From: Bacteroidota bacterium
Lineage (GTDB): Bacteria > Bacteroidota > Bacteroidia > Cytophagales > Cyclobacteriaceae
Assembly: GCA_022571715.1 (NCBI GenBank)
Contig: JACZXH010000002.1
Location: 1 to 64,000, forward strand
DNA: 64,000 nucleotides
Direction: 5' to 3'
The first letter of the stretch is position 1. Each line of letters begins with the position of its first letter. Under the pieces are notes generated by a model, which searched no databases, had not been told where the DNA came from, and saw only the letters and a list, made by a program, of their open reading frames with translations. Both the position numbers and the translations under genes were made by a program. This document shows, piece by piece, positions 55,678 to 64,000 of the stretch.

Positions 55678-58131
55678 ATGAAATTTGTTACCTCTTTCCT
55701 TGTATTTATATTTGCCGGCTCCATCCTGATTTTAATTCAGTTCTCCTGCACCACGGAAAGTTCGAAGGAAGGAGAATACGCGCTCCTGGATTCTCTTCTG
55801 AATTCCCGAAGGATACTCCTGCCCAATGGCTGGTCTCTCTCGGTACCGGGAGAATCTATTCCCCTCGGTGATTTCCCACTTAACCTGGTGGTGTCAAAAG
55901 ATGGCCGGGTGCTGGCAGTTACTAATAATGGTCAAAGTGAACAATCTATCATGCTTATCGATCCCCATACATTTACAGTGACAAGTGAAACGGCAATCCC
56001 GAAATCATGGTATGGACTGGTGTTTAATGATGACCACTCGAGACTGTTTGCTTCCGGAGGGAATGACAATATGATCATAATTTATGACACGTCGGACGAT
56101 GGCTTAACAGCAGTAGATACTTTAGTACTTGGAGAGGCATGGCCCAAAAAAATATCCCCGACAGGATTGACATTAGATCAGAAGAATGAAAACCTGTATG
56201 TGGTCACAAAGGAGGACAACGCTCTCTATAAAGTCAACCTGCTAAGTCGTGAAAGTGAACGTCTTTTTCTTGGGCATGAAGCCTACACCTGCACGTTTTC
56301 AACGGATGGATCTGTTTTATATATTTCTCTTTGGGGGGGTAACTCCGTCGTTTTCGTTGATCCTGATAATCTTTCCATTTTGCACACAATCCCAGTTGGA
56401 AGCAACCCGAATGACCTGGTTCTGACTCTTGACGGAAAATACCTTTTTACCTCTTGTGCCAACGATAATTCGGTGCACATTATAGATACCGAATCAGCAA
56501 AAGTGATTGAGATATTGCATACAGCTTGCTTCCCTGACGCGCCTGCGGGAAGTACCCCAAACGCCCTGGCCTTTTCCGGTGATAATAAAAGGCTCTACGT
56601 TGCCAATGCCGATAACAACAGCCTTGCAGTATTTGATATTTCGGAAGTGGGTAAAAGCAGAAGCCTCGGATTTATTCCTACAGGCTGGTATCCCACCTCG
56701 GTCAAAGTGATCGATCATAAGATCTGGGTGACCAATGGTAAAGGGTCGTCCTCTTTTGCTAACCCGAAAGGACCCAATCCCTATATCAGCAGAACGGATT
56801 CTACGGAATATATTGGAAGAATGTTTAAAGGAAGCCTTACCATGATCGACGAACCGGATAAAAGGGCACTGAAGATTTACACAGAAGCAGTTTATACGAA
56901 TACTCCCTATTCCAAAGAACGGGAACTACAATATTCCGGGGAGGAAGGTAATCCCATTCCTCAAAAAGTTGGCGACCCCAGCCCGATCAGGTATGTGTTT
57001 TATGTAATCAAGGAAAACAGAACCTACGACCAGGTTTTAGGAGATATGCCAGAGGGGAACGGAGATCCCGAGCTTTGCCTGTTTCCCGAGAAAATCACTC
57101 CAAACCAGCATGCACTGGCAAGGAGTTTTGTGCTGCTTGATAATTTTTATGTTAATGCAGAGGTAAGTGCTGACGGTCATAACTGGTCTACAGCGGCCTA
57201 TGCGAACGATTATGTTGAAAAAACATGGCCAACAAGTTATGGCAGCCGGGGTGGAACGTATGATTACGAAGGTTCAAGAGAAATTGCCTTTCCGTCGGAA
57301 GGTTTCATTTGGGATTACTGTCAGCGAGCAGGTATCAGCTACCGTAGCTACGGTGAATTTGTTTCGAATGGCCGTACCGGGCTGGAGAGTCTCCAGGGAC
57401 ATTTCGATGCTGATTTCCCAGGCTATAACCTTTCCATTCCGGATATGGTACGATTTGAAAAATGGAGGGAGGATTTTGATTCACTTATTGCTATTGATGC
57501 CGTCCCGCAGTTCAATTCAATCCGCTTACCCAACGATCATACGTCAGGTGCAAGGGTGGGCACGCCTACCCCTAGGGCTATGGTGGCGGAAAACGACCTC
57601 GCCGTGGGAAAACTCATTGAGCATATAAGCAACAGTCCTATATGGGGTGAGTCGGTTGTATTTGTATTGGAGGATGATGCCCAGAACGGCCCTGATCATG
57701 TGGATGCACACCGATCACCGGCGTATATTGCAAGTCCATATGCCAAACGAAATACCAGGGTAAGCACGATGTATTCCACGACCTCCATGCTCCGAACCAT
57801 AGAGCTCATCCTGGGACTGCCTCCGATGAGTCAATACGATGCTGCGGCAACACCGATGTGGGAATGTTTTACTAAAACCCGGGATCTTACACCTTTCGTA
57901 TCTCTCGATCCCAGTTACGATATCCATGAAATCAATATAGAAGAGAACGCAATCTCCAGGCTGTCCGACAGCTTCAATCTCGAGGTCATCGATGCAGCTC
58001 CGGATCATTTGTTCAATGAAGTAATCTGGAAAACGGTTAGAGGTCTGGACAGTGAAATGCCGGCGCCGGTAAGGGCTGCATTTATACTACAGCAACCCGA
58101 AGAGGAAGAAAATGGTCACGATCACAAGTGA
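55678..58131 (+). CDS. YncE-type beta-propeller/phosphoesterase fusion lipoprotein
   Basis: This protein of about 817 aa has a lipoprotein signal (ILILIQFSC). A seven-bladed YVTN-type propeller follows (about 40-370: LAVTNNGQSEQSIMLID, GGNDNMIIIYDTSDDG, LVLTLDGKYLFTSCANDNSVHIID). A phosphoesterase/alkaline-phosphatase-superfamily domain follows (FYVIKENRTYDQVLGDMPEGNGDP, VSADGHNWSTAAYANDYVEKTWP, VVFVLEDDAQNGPDHVDAHRSPA). The metal and nucleophile Asn/Thr positions appear kept. I chose ATG 55678 because the signal begins there. The enzyme substrate is unknown. Confidence 0.87.
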   Translation: MKFVTSFLVFIFAGSILILIQFSCTTESSKEGEYALLDSLLNSRRILLPNGWSLSVPGESIPLGDFPLNLVVSKDGRVLAVTNNGQSEQSIMLIDPHTFTVTSETAIPKSWYGLVFNDDHSRLFASGGNDNMIIIYDTSDDGLTAVDTLVLGEAWPKKISPTGLTLDQKNENLYVVTKEDNALYKVNLLSRESERLFLGHEAYTCTFSTDGSVLYISLWGGNSVVFVDPDNLSILHTIPVGSNPNDLVLTLDGKYLFTSCANDNSVHIIDTESAKVIEILHTACFPDAPAGSTPNALAFSGDNKRLYVANADNNSLAVFDISEVGKSRSLGFIPTGWYPTSVKVIDHKIWVTNGKGSSSFANPKGPNPYISRTDSTEYIGRMFKGSLTMIDEPDKRALKIYTEAVYTNTPYSKERELQYSGEEGNPIPQKVGDPSPIRYVFYVIKENRTYDQVLGDMPEGNGDPELCLFPEKITPNQHALARSFVLLDNFYVNAEVSADGHNWSTAAYANDYVEKTWPTSYGSRGGTYDYEGSREIAFPSEGFIWDYCQRAGISYRSYGEFVSNGRTGLESLQGHFDADFPGYNLSIPDMVRFEKWREDFDSLIAIDAVPQFNSIRLPNDHTSGARVGTPTPRAMVAENDLAVGKLIEHISNSPIWGESVVFVLEDDAQNGPDHVDAHRSPAYIASPYAKRNTRVSTMYSTTSMLRTIELILGLPPMSQYDAAATPMWECFTKTRDLTPFVSLDPSYDIHEINIEENAISRLSDSFNLEVIDAAPDHLFNEVIWKTVRGLDSEMPAPVRAAFILQQPEEEENGHDHK

Positions 58132-58244
58132 TGTGCCTGAGGTGGGAATTTGTAGCAGATGGAATGCTGCAATAAAATACATACCAGGAGTGTGCGTATT
58201 TTCTTAGCTACAAACCATTAATCATAAGGTTGACGATTCTTGGT

Positions 58245-58817
58245 TTAAAAGCTTCGCAGCTGTTTCAACATTTCTTCAGAATCCCATTTTTTAGCGCCAA
58301 CTTCATCATATACTATTTCGCCATTACGGTTGATTATGATGGTGGTAGGAAGCGCCACCACATCCAGGTCGTACACGCTGTTTGCCATATGCACAAACTG
58401 AAACGAAAATTCGGAGTACCTCTCCGTAAATTTTCTGATTTTCTCATGCTTTTCATCAGATGCCAGCAAAAACACATATTCTTCATCAGACAATATTTTG
58501 TTGGCGGCATCAATATCAGGCATTTCAGCAATACAAGGCTTGCACCAGGTTGCCCAGAGATTCAGAAACACCCGCTTTCCTTTAAAATTCATGAGATCAA
58601 TCGGATTTCCCTCCAAATCTTCGAGTTTGATACGCTCAATTTTCGGTAGATCCTTTATTTCATTTATTTCTTCTTTTTCAACTAACAGCTCAGCTACGGC
58701 CTCAGCTACGACCTGGTCTTTCGACTCTGTTTTACAGCCGGTCAACAGAATTCCTGCCGGAAAGAATACAAAAACAAAAATTGACCTTTTTATCATCATT
58801 TTAAGCGCAGTCATCAT
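58245..58817 (-). CDS. TlpA-like thioredoxin family lipoprotein
   Basis: This 190-aa protein has a lipoprotein signal (FFPAGILLTGC). A thioredoxin-fold domain follows: FKGKRVFLNLWATWCKPCIAEMPDIDAANK, with active site WCKPC, then YVFLLASDEKHEKIRKF, VVALPTTIIINRNGEIVYDEVGAK and the cis-Pro motif LPTT. It is probably a periplasm-facing reductant for cytochrome or Cys-protein maturation. It is convergent with the YncE/phosphoesterase gene. Confidence 0.9.
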   Translation of the reverse strand: MMTALKMMIKRSIFVFVFFPAGILLTGCKTESKDQVVAEAVAELLVEKEEINEIKDLPKIERIKLEDLEGNPIDLMNFKGKRVFLNLWATWCKPCIAEMPDIDAANKILSDEEYVFLLASDEKHEKIRKFTERYSEFSFQFVHMANSVYDLDVVALPTTIIINRNGEIVYDEVGAKKWDSEEMLKQLRSF

Positions 58818-59342
58818 CTATTCTATAATTTCTTAAGTAAATCCAAGCGCATTTTTTCTCCACAATACGGATTTAAGATATTTTCATTCATATGCAGCCA
58901 ATAGGCTCCTTCGTGATGATTGTCATCGGGCAAAACTATTTATATATTTTACGCCATCAAAGGTATCGTTTTTTGCTTACGCAAACGTTATTTCTGACAA
59001 TCGATTCAGGACGTTCAGTTACTGCCTGGCGGCAGTATTGGGGTTTTTAGCAGAATAACAAGGTCACTAAAATCGCGAAGCAAAAAACTGTCTGCCAGAT
59101 AAAATACTGGTAGTTGAAGCGTTCAAAACTCATGGATCCGTCCGATCGCCTGATAAGTCGCTTTCATAAATCAGTATTCTCTATTTATACCGGTCTAAAG
59201 TGTGCTGCCGGTTAGTGATAATTATAAAAACAAACTAGGTTTTGTATCCCGGATTTGTAAAAAAACGTAACTTTAAATATGTTTGCAGGCCTTTTCCGCC
59301 TTCGCACTGAATACATTATGGCTTTGGCGGACAAAGTACTTT
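58818..59342. other. 525-bp region without convincing gene
   Basis: No ORF of note is on the track. A minus-strand 28-codon frame (about 59040-59130, MSFERFNYQYFIWQTVFCFAILVTLLFC) would encode one membrane helix. It might be real or chance. The region precedes a tRNA gene and may contain its promoter. Confidence 0.4.
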
Positions 59343-59424
59343 GCCGAAGTGGCGGAATTGGTAGACGCGCACGACTCAAAATCGTGTTCCTTAGGGAGTG
59401 TGGGTTCGATTCCCACCTTCGGTA
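59343..59424 (+). tRNA. tRNA-Leu (anticodon CAA)
   Basis: GCCGAAG pairs with CTTCGGT (one G-U), and the D-loop reads AATTGGTAGACGCG. The anticodon stem/loop is ACGA CTCAAAA TCGT with anticodon CAA for UUG. It has a long variable arm and T arm GGGTTCGATTCCC. CCA is not encoded. Confidence 0.95.
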
Positions 59425-59611
59425 CTAAAGTATCCGAATCCGAAACTCCGGGAAGGTAGCCGGTTACCCTGAGAATCTTCCAGTGAGATTCAATTGGTGT
59501 CCTGACCCGGATACGCATGTTGGAACAGCCGCTCTGATAACGATCAGAATTGTCATCCCGATACTTGTGATGACAGGCATTATTTGGTGCATTTAGTAGT
59601 AGTTGACGTAT

Positions 59612-59693
59612 GCTGAAGTGGCGGAATTGGTAGACGCGCACGTTTCAGGGGCGTGTTTCTTCGGAAGTGAGGGTTCGAGTCCCTCCTTCAGCA
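59612..59693 (+). tRNA. tRNA-Leu (anticodon CAG)
   Basis: GCTGAAG pairs with CTTCAGC. The D-loop is nearly identical to the preceding tRNA. The anticodon loop TTCAGGG gives CAG for CUG. It has a long variable arm and T arm GGGTTCGAGTCCC. CCA is not encoded. It lies 187 bp after the first tRNA. Confidence 0.95.
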
Positions 59694-60042
59694 CAATCAT
59701 TTAAGATAAATTTCTGTAACTCATTTATTTATAAAGAGTATTTTATTATTCTGTTCTGACTGAATCGTTGACAGTTTTCCTGATGTAAATTTCCGTAATT
59801 AGCCTTTTAATTAGTTACAATTACAAATCGGAGAAAAGACTATAGCCACTTATACCATGAGATATTCCAAGACCCTTTTTCACCCATTTATAGAGTGTTA
59901 CTTTGCTGATTTTAAAGTATGAGGTTCCCTCTATCTATGTGAGCCGCCTATCTTCTTCCTCCTTTTAATTTTGTAAGGGAAATTTTAATGTTTTGATCAT
60001 TTCAATTTTGTTGATAGTCAATATTCGACTACCTTATAAAAA
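59694..60042. other. Intergenic region, nothing recognised
   Basis: A+T-rich spacer between tRNA-Leu (CAG) and the broken DUF3667 gene. No coding ORF or clear repeat is visible. Confidence 0.5.
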
Positions 60043-61198
60043 ATGATTCAATGCAAAAATTGTAAGCACAAATTTGAGGGACACTTTGTCCTATTTGTGG
60101 TCAAAAGTATATCAACAAATTTACATGGCGATTTACCATGGAATTGTTCATGCGTTCTATTGAGTTTGAACAAGGATTATTCTACAACATTAAGGAACTA
60201 ATTATACGGCCAGGTTCAGCTGTAAAACAATAAATCAACGGAAGAACCAAGCAATACTTGAATGCTGTAACATTTTCTGTGATAGGATTTTCGTTTTACG
60301 GAATAGCAACTTGGTTAGTTTATGATATTGGATTGGAAACTGACTCGAATCCAAACCTGAACACGATAGTAGGATCAATATTCATTGCAGCATTTGCATG
60401 TTATATCCTTATTGTATATGCTGTATCAAGAGGAAAATATAGTTTGTTAGAGAGTTTTCTGATTTCATTTTTTCTATTTGGTGAAATCAGCTTGCTGTTT
60501 ACTTTGATAACATTTTCCTTGATTTTTTGTCAGTTCCAGGTTCATTAGCCATCGGTGTTATAGTTGCTATTCTGTATTTTATATGGTTTCAGATCAGTTT
60601 CTACCCAAGGAGCTTTCTCAAAATCCTTATAACAACCATTGGAACAATTGTTTTACCACCTTTATTGCTGATGTTGCTTGAATACGGAGGTCTGGATAAC
60701 AAAACAATGCAAACTGCTATGGGTTCGGATGTTCCTTTTGAAAAGGAATTACTACTTGACCAAGCCCTTAATAATATTCGTAATAATTTGCTTCTTGGAG
60801 AAGATAATAAATTCGGAATGGATGCGGAATCTTGTACTTCCGAACTCGCGTTTATAACCTATGAATTAATTGATACAATTAAGAATGAAATTGTTGAAAT
60901 AACTGGGGAGTTTCTAGAAGATGGCTCGTATATTGGAATTTTTGCTTCTGATTTTATTGATAACCAAACATTATCTGAGTTAAATCAAAAATTGGATGAG
61001 TATAAAATGCTCCTGTTAGGCTGTGGATGCGACGAATATGCTGAAATTTTAATCAATTTTGACAACGCTGATGTGGTGAGTATCAAGATGATAAATGCTC
61101 TTAATCTTCTAACCCAATTGCAAATAGATATCTTGATTTCGCAAAGGAATTGTGCACAGAAAAATTATGAATCTAAATCCAAACAGCAGATAATGTGA
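60043..61198 (+). pseudogene. Broken DUF3667 gene (zinc-ribbon membrane protein)
   Basis: The frame begins MIQCKNCKHKFEGHF. After a one-base shift it continues CPICGQKYINKFTWRF, the DUF3667 zinc ribbon as in the intact neighbour. It then runs IEFEQGLFYNIKELIIRPGSAVK into an in-frame TAA followed by INGRTKQYLNAVTF. The track's ORF 60258-60548 holds the first membrane helices. A further shift at a T6 run (60523-60528) joins the ORF at 60527 (helices to about 60690). The last 150 residues are acidic and helical (TIKNEIVEITGEFLEDG, LNQKLDEYKMLLLG), weakly like the N-terminus of GldM. Three disruptions argue it is inactive. Confidence 0.7.
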
Positions 61199-61213
61199 AA
61201 TAAATTGTAAATT

Positions 61214-61885
61214 ATGGAAACCCTAACATGTAAAAATTGCGGTGTAGAGTTTCAGGGTAATTTCTGCGGGAATTGCGGGCAAAAGAAGTTTGATTCTAAG
61301 TTGAATTTCAAAATGTTGTCATATTGGATTATCGACTCATTGGATTATCAAACAGGATTAATTAATACATTTTTAAGTTTGCAAACAAAGCCAGGTGTAT
61401 TGATTCATGATTTTGTCGGAGGTAAGACCAAATCATATTTTAACCCGTTTACGTACCTAATTTTAAGTTTATCCTTCGTTTATTTTGTCAGTCCAAGTAC
61501 CGCTGGTTGGTACATCCTATTCGTTCCAATTCTGTTCATTAGCATAATGTACAACAATATAGCATTCAGAAGAAATAGGTACAATTTGTTTGAAAATGTA
61601 ATTATTGCATTGTTATTAAATTCTCAAATACTGCTTATTTGGCTTATCGGAGATTTATTAGAAAATATTACACCAGAAGGTAGCGCAATAGGTCCAAGAA
61701 TTATGATAATATTAATGTGGATGTATATCATTTATTTTAATTGGAAGGTTTTTGATAAAGAAAAGAGAGTCATAAATATCTTGAAGTCAATTATATTCCC
61801 TTTTGTTATGGTTGGATTTCTGGTATTAGTTATGGAATTGGACAATCAATTTAATATTATCTCAACGATCAAAGGTTTGTTTTAG
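61214..61885 (+). CDS. DUF3667 membrane protein
   Basis: This 223-aa protein has a zinc ribbon (TCKNCGVEFQGNFCGNCGQKK, two CxxC pairs). The linker IDSLDYQTGLINTFLSLQTKPGVLIHDFVGGKTKSYFNPFTYLIL follows, the DUF3667 hallmark, then four or more membrane helices. Function is unknown. It lies 15 bp after the broken paralogue, with which it shares the same motif order, so the pair is a tandem duplication. The intact copy may have relieved selection on the first. Confidence 0.85.
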   Translation: METLTCKNCGVEFQGNFCGNCGQKKFDSKLNFKMLSYWIIDSLDYQTGLINTFLSLQTKPGVLIHDFVGGKTKSYFNPFTYLILSLSFVYFVSPSTAGWYILFVPILFISIMYNNIAFRRNRYNLFENVIIALLLNSQILLIWLIGDLLENITPEGSAIGPRIMIILMWMYIIYFNWKVFDKEKRVINILKSIIFPFVMVGFLVLVMELDNQFNIISTIKGLF

Positions 61886-62213
61886 TGAATCAGATTGGTA
61901 ATTAGTGCTATAAGATCAAACATTATAGTCTTATTGCCAAATTTCAAGCCAGGTGCACCTGCCAGTCTCAGATGGGATTTATCGCGATATTTTGACCGTC
62001 AATAATTGTATTCCAAAGGAAATATTACCATCGTATGATTACTTTCAGGGAAGAATACATTCAATGAAAAAGATTTTCAAGAAAGTACTATTATAATAAT
62101 TTTGAGATAATTATCTGAGAATCGGCCCTTGAAACACCGGATATTAAAACCCGGTAAATGTATTTTCATAATATTTTGCTAAATTCAAAACATCGATAAA
62201 TTAATGGTCAAAA
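61886..62213. other. Intergenic region with small unidentified ORF fragment
   Basis: A plus-strand frame at 61929-62096 (VHLPVSDGIYRDILTVNNCI, ending KKIFKKVLL) has protein-like composition but no start codon upstream of it and no recognised family. It may be the tail of a lost gene. The rest is A+T-rich and should contain the glycerate kinase promoter. Confidence 0.35.
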
Positions 62214-63353
62214 TTGAAGTTTCTTATTGCATCCGATAGTTTTAAAGAATCACTTACCGCTTATGAAGTGTGCCAATGTCTCCGGAAAGGTATATTGTCG
62301 GAAGCACCTGGTGTGGAAGTGATTGTGAATCCGGTTTCCGATGGAGGTGAAGGTATCCTGGATATACTCCTTGCAGGCCAGGGTGTATTACACACCAGCC
62401 AGGTTACGGGTCCGCTCGGAGCGTCTTTAAACGCTGTGTGGGGCGTCAAAGATACCACGGCGATCATCGAGATGGCGGAAGCTTCCGGGCTTCCGCTGGT
62501 TTCATCTGATAAAAGAAATCCATTTCATGCCACCACATATGGTGTAGGTGAGTTGATAACTCATGCCCTCATCGCCCGTACTGATACCATTATTATAGGC
62601 CTCGGCGGAAGCGCTACCAACGACGGAGGTACAGGGATGCTCCGGGCATTGGGTTTTGAACTTCTGGATTCTGCGGGAAAATCAATCCCAGATGGAAATA
62701 CCGGATTAGGGAAGTTAACTACCATTCATGATGATAACGTGGATTCCCGATTGATAAATACAAAATTTATAGCAGCCACCGACGTGCAAAATATCCTTAC
62801 CGGTCCGCTGGGAGCTACCTATACATATGCCCCACAAAAAGGCGCCAGTCAGGACGACCTGGAAATAATGGACGACAATATGTGCAGGTACGCCAAAATA
62901 ATTCAAAAAGTAAGAGGTATGGATGTAAACAGCATTCCGGGATCAGGCGCCGCCGGCGGACTCGGAGCTGCGCTGGTGGCATTTCTCCACGCTGAAATTA
63001 TTCCTGGATTTAAGCTAGTAAGCGATATTACCGGACTGGAATCAAAAGTGAAAGACGCTGATATCGTCATTACCGGGGAAGGTAAACTCGATGTGCAGAC
63101 ACTTCAGGGCAAAGCGCCGTACGGGGTGGCACAACTGGCAAAAAAATATGACAAATTTCTTATTGCAGTGGGCGGTACGATCGATGATTCATCTCTTGAC
63201 ACTTTAAAAAACTCATTTGATCTGATTTTGCCTATCAGCCGTACACCGGTAAGTAAAGAGAAATCTATGGCCAAAGCCGGGGAATTACTAGAAGAAACAG
63301 GAAGATACCTTATGAAGTTGATACAGGAGGGAACTCTTCCGGTGCAGAGGTGA
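62214..63353 (+). CDS. Glycerate kinase (GarK/GlxK type)
   Basis: This 379-aa enzyme phosphorylates glycerate. It shows the family signature IASDSFKESLTAYEVCQCL, NPVSDGGEGILDILL, IIGLGGSATNDGGTGMLRALG, GSGAAGGLGAALVAFL, and ITGEGKLDVQTLQGKAPYGVA. The start is a TTG at 62214; an ATG at 62203 is out of frame. The product could be 2- or 3-phosphoglycerate; this family usually gives the 2-phospho product. It is followed by a perfect hairpin and a tandem repeat array. Confidence 0.92.
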   Translation: MKFLIASDSFKESLTAYEVCQCLRKGILSEAPGVEVIVNPVSDGGEGILDILLAGQGVLHTSQVTGPLGASLNAVWGVKDTTAIIEMAEASGLPLVSSDKRNPFHATTYGVGELITHALIARTDTIIIGLGGSATNDGGTGMLRALGFELLDSAGKSIPDGNTGLGKLTTIHDDNVDSRLINTKFIAATDVQNILTGPLGATYTYAPQKGASQDDLEIMDDNMCRYAKIIQKVRGMDVNSIPGSGAAGGLGAALVAFLHAEIIPGFKLVSDITGLESKVKDADIVITGEGKLDVQTLQGKAPYGVAQLAKKYDKFLIAVGGTIDDSSLDTLKNSFDLILPISRTPVSKEKSMAKAGELLEETGRYLMKLIQEGTLPVQR

Positions 63354-63378
63354 TTTAAAAGGGACTTACAACAGGGAA

Positions 63379-63401
63379 GGTCGTAGGGCGACCCTACGAC
63401 C
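63379..63401. terminator. Perfect 10-bp hairpin after glycerate kinase
   Basis: GGTCGTAGGG, CGA, CCCTACGACC forms a perfect G+C-rich stem 25 bp after the stop codon. There is no T run, so it may be a processing or pausing site rather than a classic terminator. Its right arm is the first unit of the adjacent tandem repeats. Confidence 0.55.
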
Positions 63402-63475
63402 AGAAAGAGGGCGACCCTACGACCAGAAAGAGGGCGACCCTACGACCAGAAAGAGGTGACTCTGCGACCAGATAG
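63385..63475. repeat. 23-bp tandem repeats, about four copies
   Basis: AGGGCGACCCTACGACCAGAAAG occurs three times in perfect head-to-tail copies (63385-63407, 63408-63430, 63431-63453). A fourth, diverged 22-bp copy follows (63454-63475). Units are adjacent without spacers. It is a minisatellite-like array in the spacer between convergent genes. Confidence 0.9.
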
Positions 63476-63547
63476 AGACCAGACAGAAGCGCGGAAAACT
63501 GGAAACAATGTAAATACCATGAACTGCGAATACAATTCGAGGCTACA

Positions 63548-64000
63548 TTATCGTAGCAGATAGATCTTGCCAAACCCGTTTTTAAATGCTTTGTCACCAC
63601 CGGACATCCGCATGTCCACTTCCTGACCATTTATCCGCACAATCACCCGGTACAGGTACACTCCATTGGCTAACTGGTCGCCATATTCATCCCTGCCATT
63701 CCATGCGAACTCGGAAATATTGTTACCAATCCGAACCGGGCCCAGTTCATCCTGTGTGATTTCACGCACAATCCTACCGGAAATGGTCATGATTTGAATT
63801 TTTATTTCATCCGGAATCTCATTTCCCGTAAGAGTAAACACAAACCGTGTACTGCTTGAAAATGGATTGGGATACGGATAAAAATTGGTGATTGTCGATT
63901 CATTAATAACTTCAAAGTGGATCCGGAATGGCTCATCTCCGGCTTTGTTGCCTGTTGCATCCCTTGCCTGAACTTCAAGAAGGTAAATTCCATTCTCCAG
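63548..64000 (-). CDS. T9SS-linked protein, C-terminal part (PorU2/C25 peptidase-like tail)
   Basis: The minus-strand frame is open to the window edge and covers the last 150 residues of a larger protein: NGIYLLEVQARDATGNKAGD, then FYPYPNPFSSSTRFVF, MTISGRIVREITQ, WNGRDEYGDQLANGVYLYRV. This FlgD-like/secretion tail closely recalls the end of large C25 cysteine peptidase-type (PorU2) proteins of Bacteroidota. The track start at 63841 is internal. The protease domain would lie beyond the window, so identity is inferred. Confidence 0.7.
   Translation of the reverse strand: MENGIYLLEVQARDATGNKAGDEPFRIHFEVINESTITNFYPYPNPFSSSTRFVFTLTGNEIPDEIKIQIMTISGRIVREITQDELGPVRIGNNISEFAWNGRDEYGDQLANGVYLYRVIVRINGQEVDMRMSGGDKAFKNGFGKIYLLR

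Noticed and set aside
59273-59641. 122-aa minus-strand ORF
   Set aside because: It covers two tRNA-Leu genes on the opposite strand. Apparent peptides such as GIEPTLPKEHDFESCASTNSA are the usual antisense translation of tRNA-Leu.
63385-63475. Repeat array as a CRISPR
   Set aside because: Units are directly adjacent with no spacers, and no cas genes are in the window.

Overview
The window is a stretch of chromosome from a member of the Bacteroidota, most likely a Cytophagales-type free-living aerobe. The evidence is two large secreted proteins with gliding-motility-associated C-terminal (CHU_C) domains, a PorP/SprF-family outer-membrane protein next to one of them, a C-terminal fragment of a third type IX secretion (T9SS)-linked protein, DUF5777, CHRD, DUF3667, DUF2911 and DUF1684 families, lipoproteins, and A+T-rich spacers without clear Shine-Dalgarno sites. 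Most of the window is ordinary chromosomal housekeeping; the unusual material is at the left edge and from about 39 kb rightwards.

Region 1-1.6 kb is an integron cassette fragment read on the minus strand. A 129-bp attC-like site (468-596) has GCCTAAC/GTTAGGC ends and long imperfect inner arms with an extrahelical base. It separates two cassette genes, a G+C-rich probable lipoprotein running off the left edge and a four-helix membrane protein. No integrase gene is in the window. A stand-alone class III nucleotide-cyclase-like protein follows.

Region 2.9-38.9 kb is mostly intact core genome. In order it holds cinA and a 2-oxoacid dehydrogenase E2; sppA, folK, fabD; a DCC protein coupled to a 934-aa T9SS cargo; a lysophospholipid-type acyltransferase overlapping gpsA; an M48 protease; PorP/SprF divergent from a 1785-aa adhesin-like T9SS cargo; Sua5-type tRNA t6A synthase with pgk; recQ; a peroxidase-related protein; an enoyl-CoA hydratase with comEC; a serine hydrolase; phoH; a SAM-hydroxide adenosyltransferase; an ABM monooxygenase; msrA and a SulP transporter.

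Region 39-43.7 kb is an eroded locus. Intact YceI, DUF5777 and five-repeat CHRD genes alternate with remnants: the first 36 residues of a ferredoxin-type Fe-S subunit, a cytochrome-like C-terminus and a CHRD C-terminus. Next come a 60-aa AbrB-like protein with 24-bp tandem repeats in its promoter, and an ArsR-rhodanese regulator with a near-perfect palindrome at its promoter.

Region 47.7-50.9 kb is the most interesting functional candidate. An apparent operon joins a fused nucleotidyltransferase/CDP-alcohol phosphotransferase (the IPCT/DIPPS architecture of inositol-phosphate metabolism), a DUF4202/HD protein and a PfkB sugar kinase, closed by a strong terminator.

Region 52.7-55.5 kb is a gene graveyard (cold-shock, cyclase, WD40 and DUF5694-like fragments) around an intact NAD-dependent formate dehydrogenase. 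The right end has a YncE/phosphoesterase fusion, a TlpA-like thioredoxin, two tRNA-Leu genes, a broken DUF3667 gene beside an intact paralogue, glycerate kinase, a 23-bp tandem repeat array and the end of a T9SS-linked protein. All family assignments come from reading the sequence; no database search was run.
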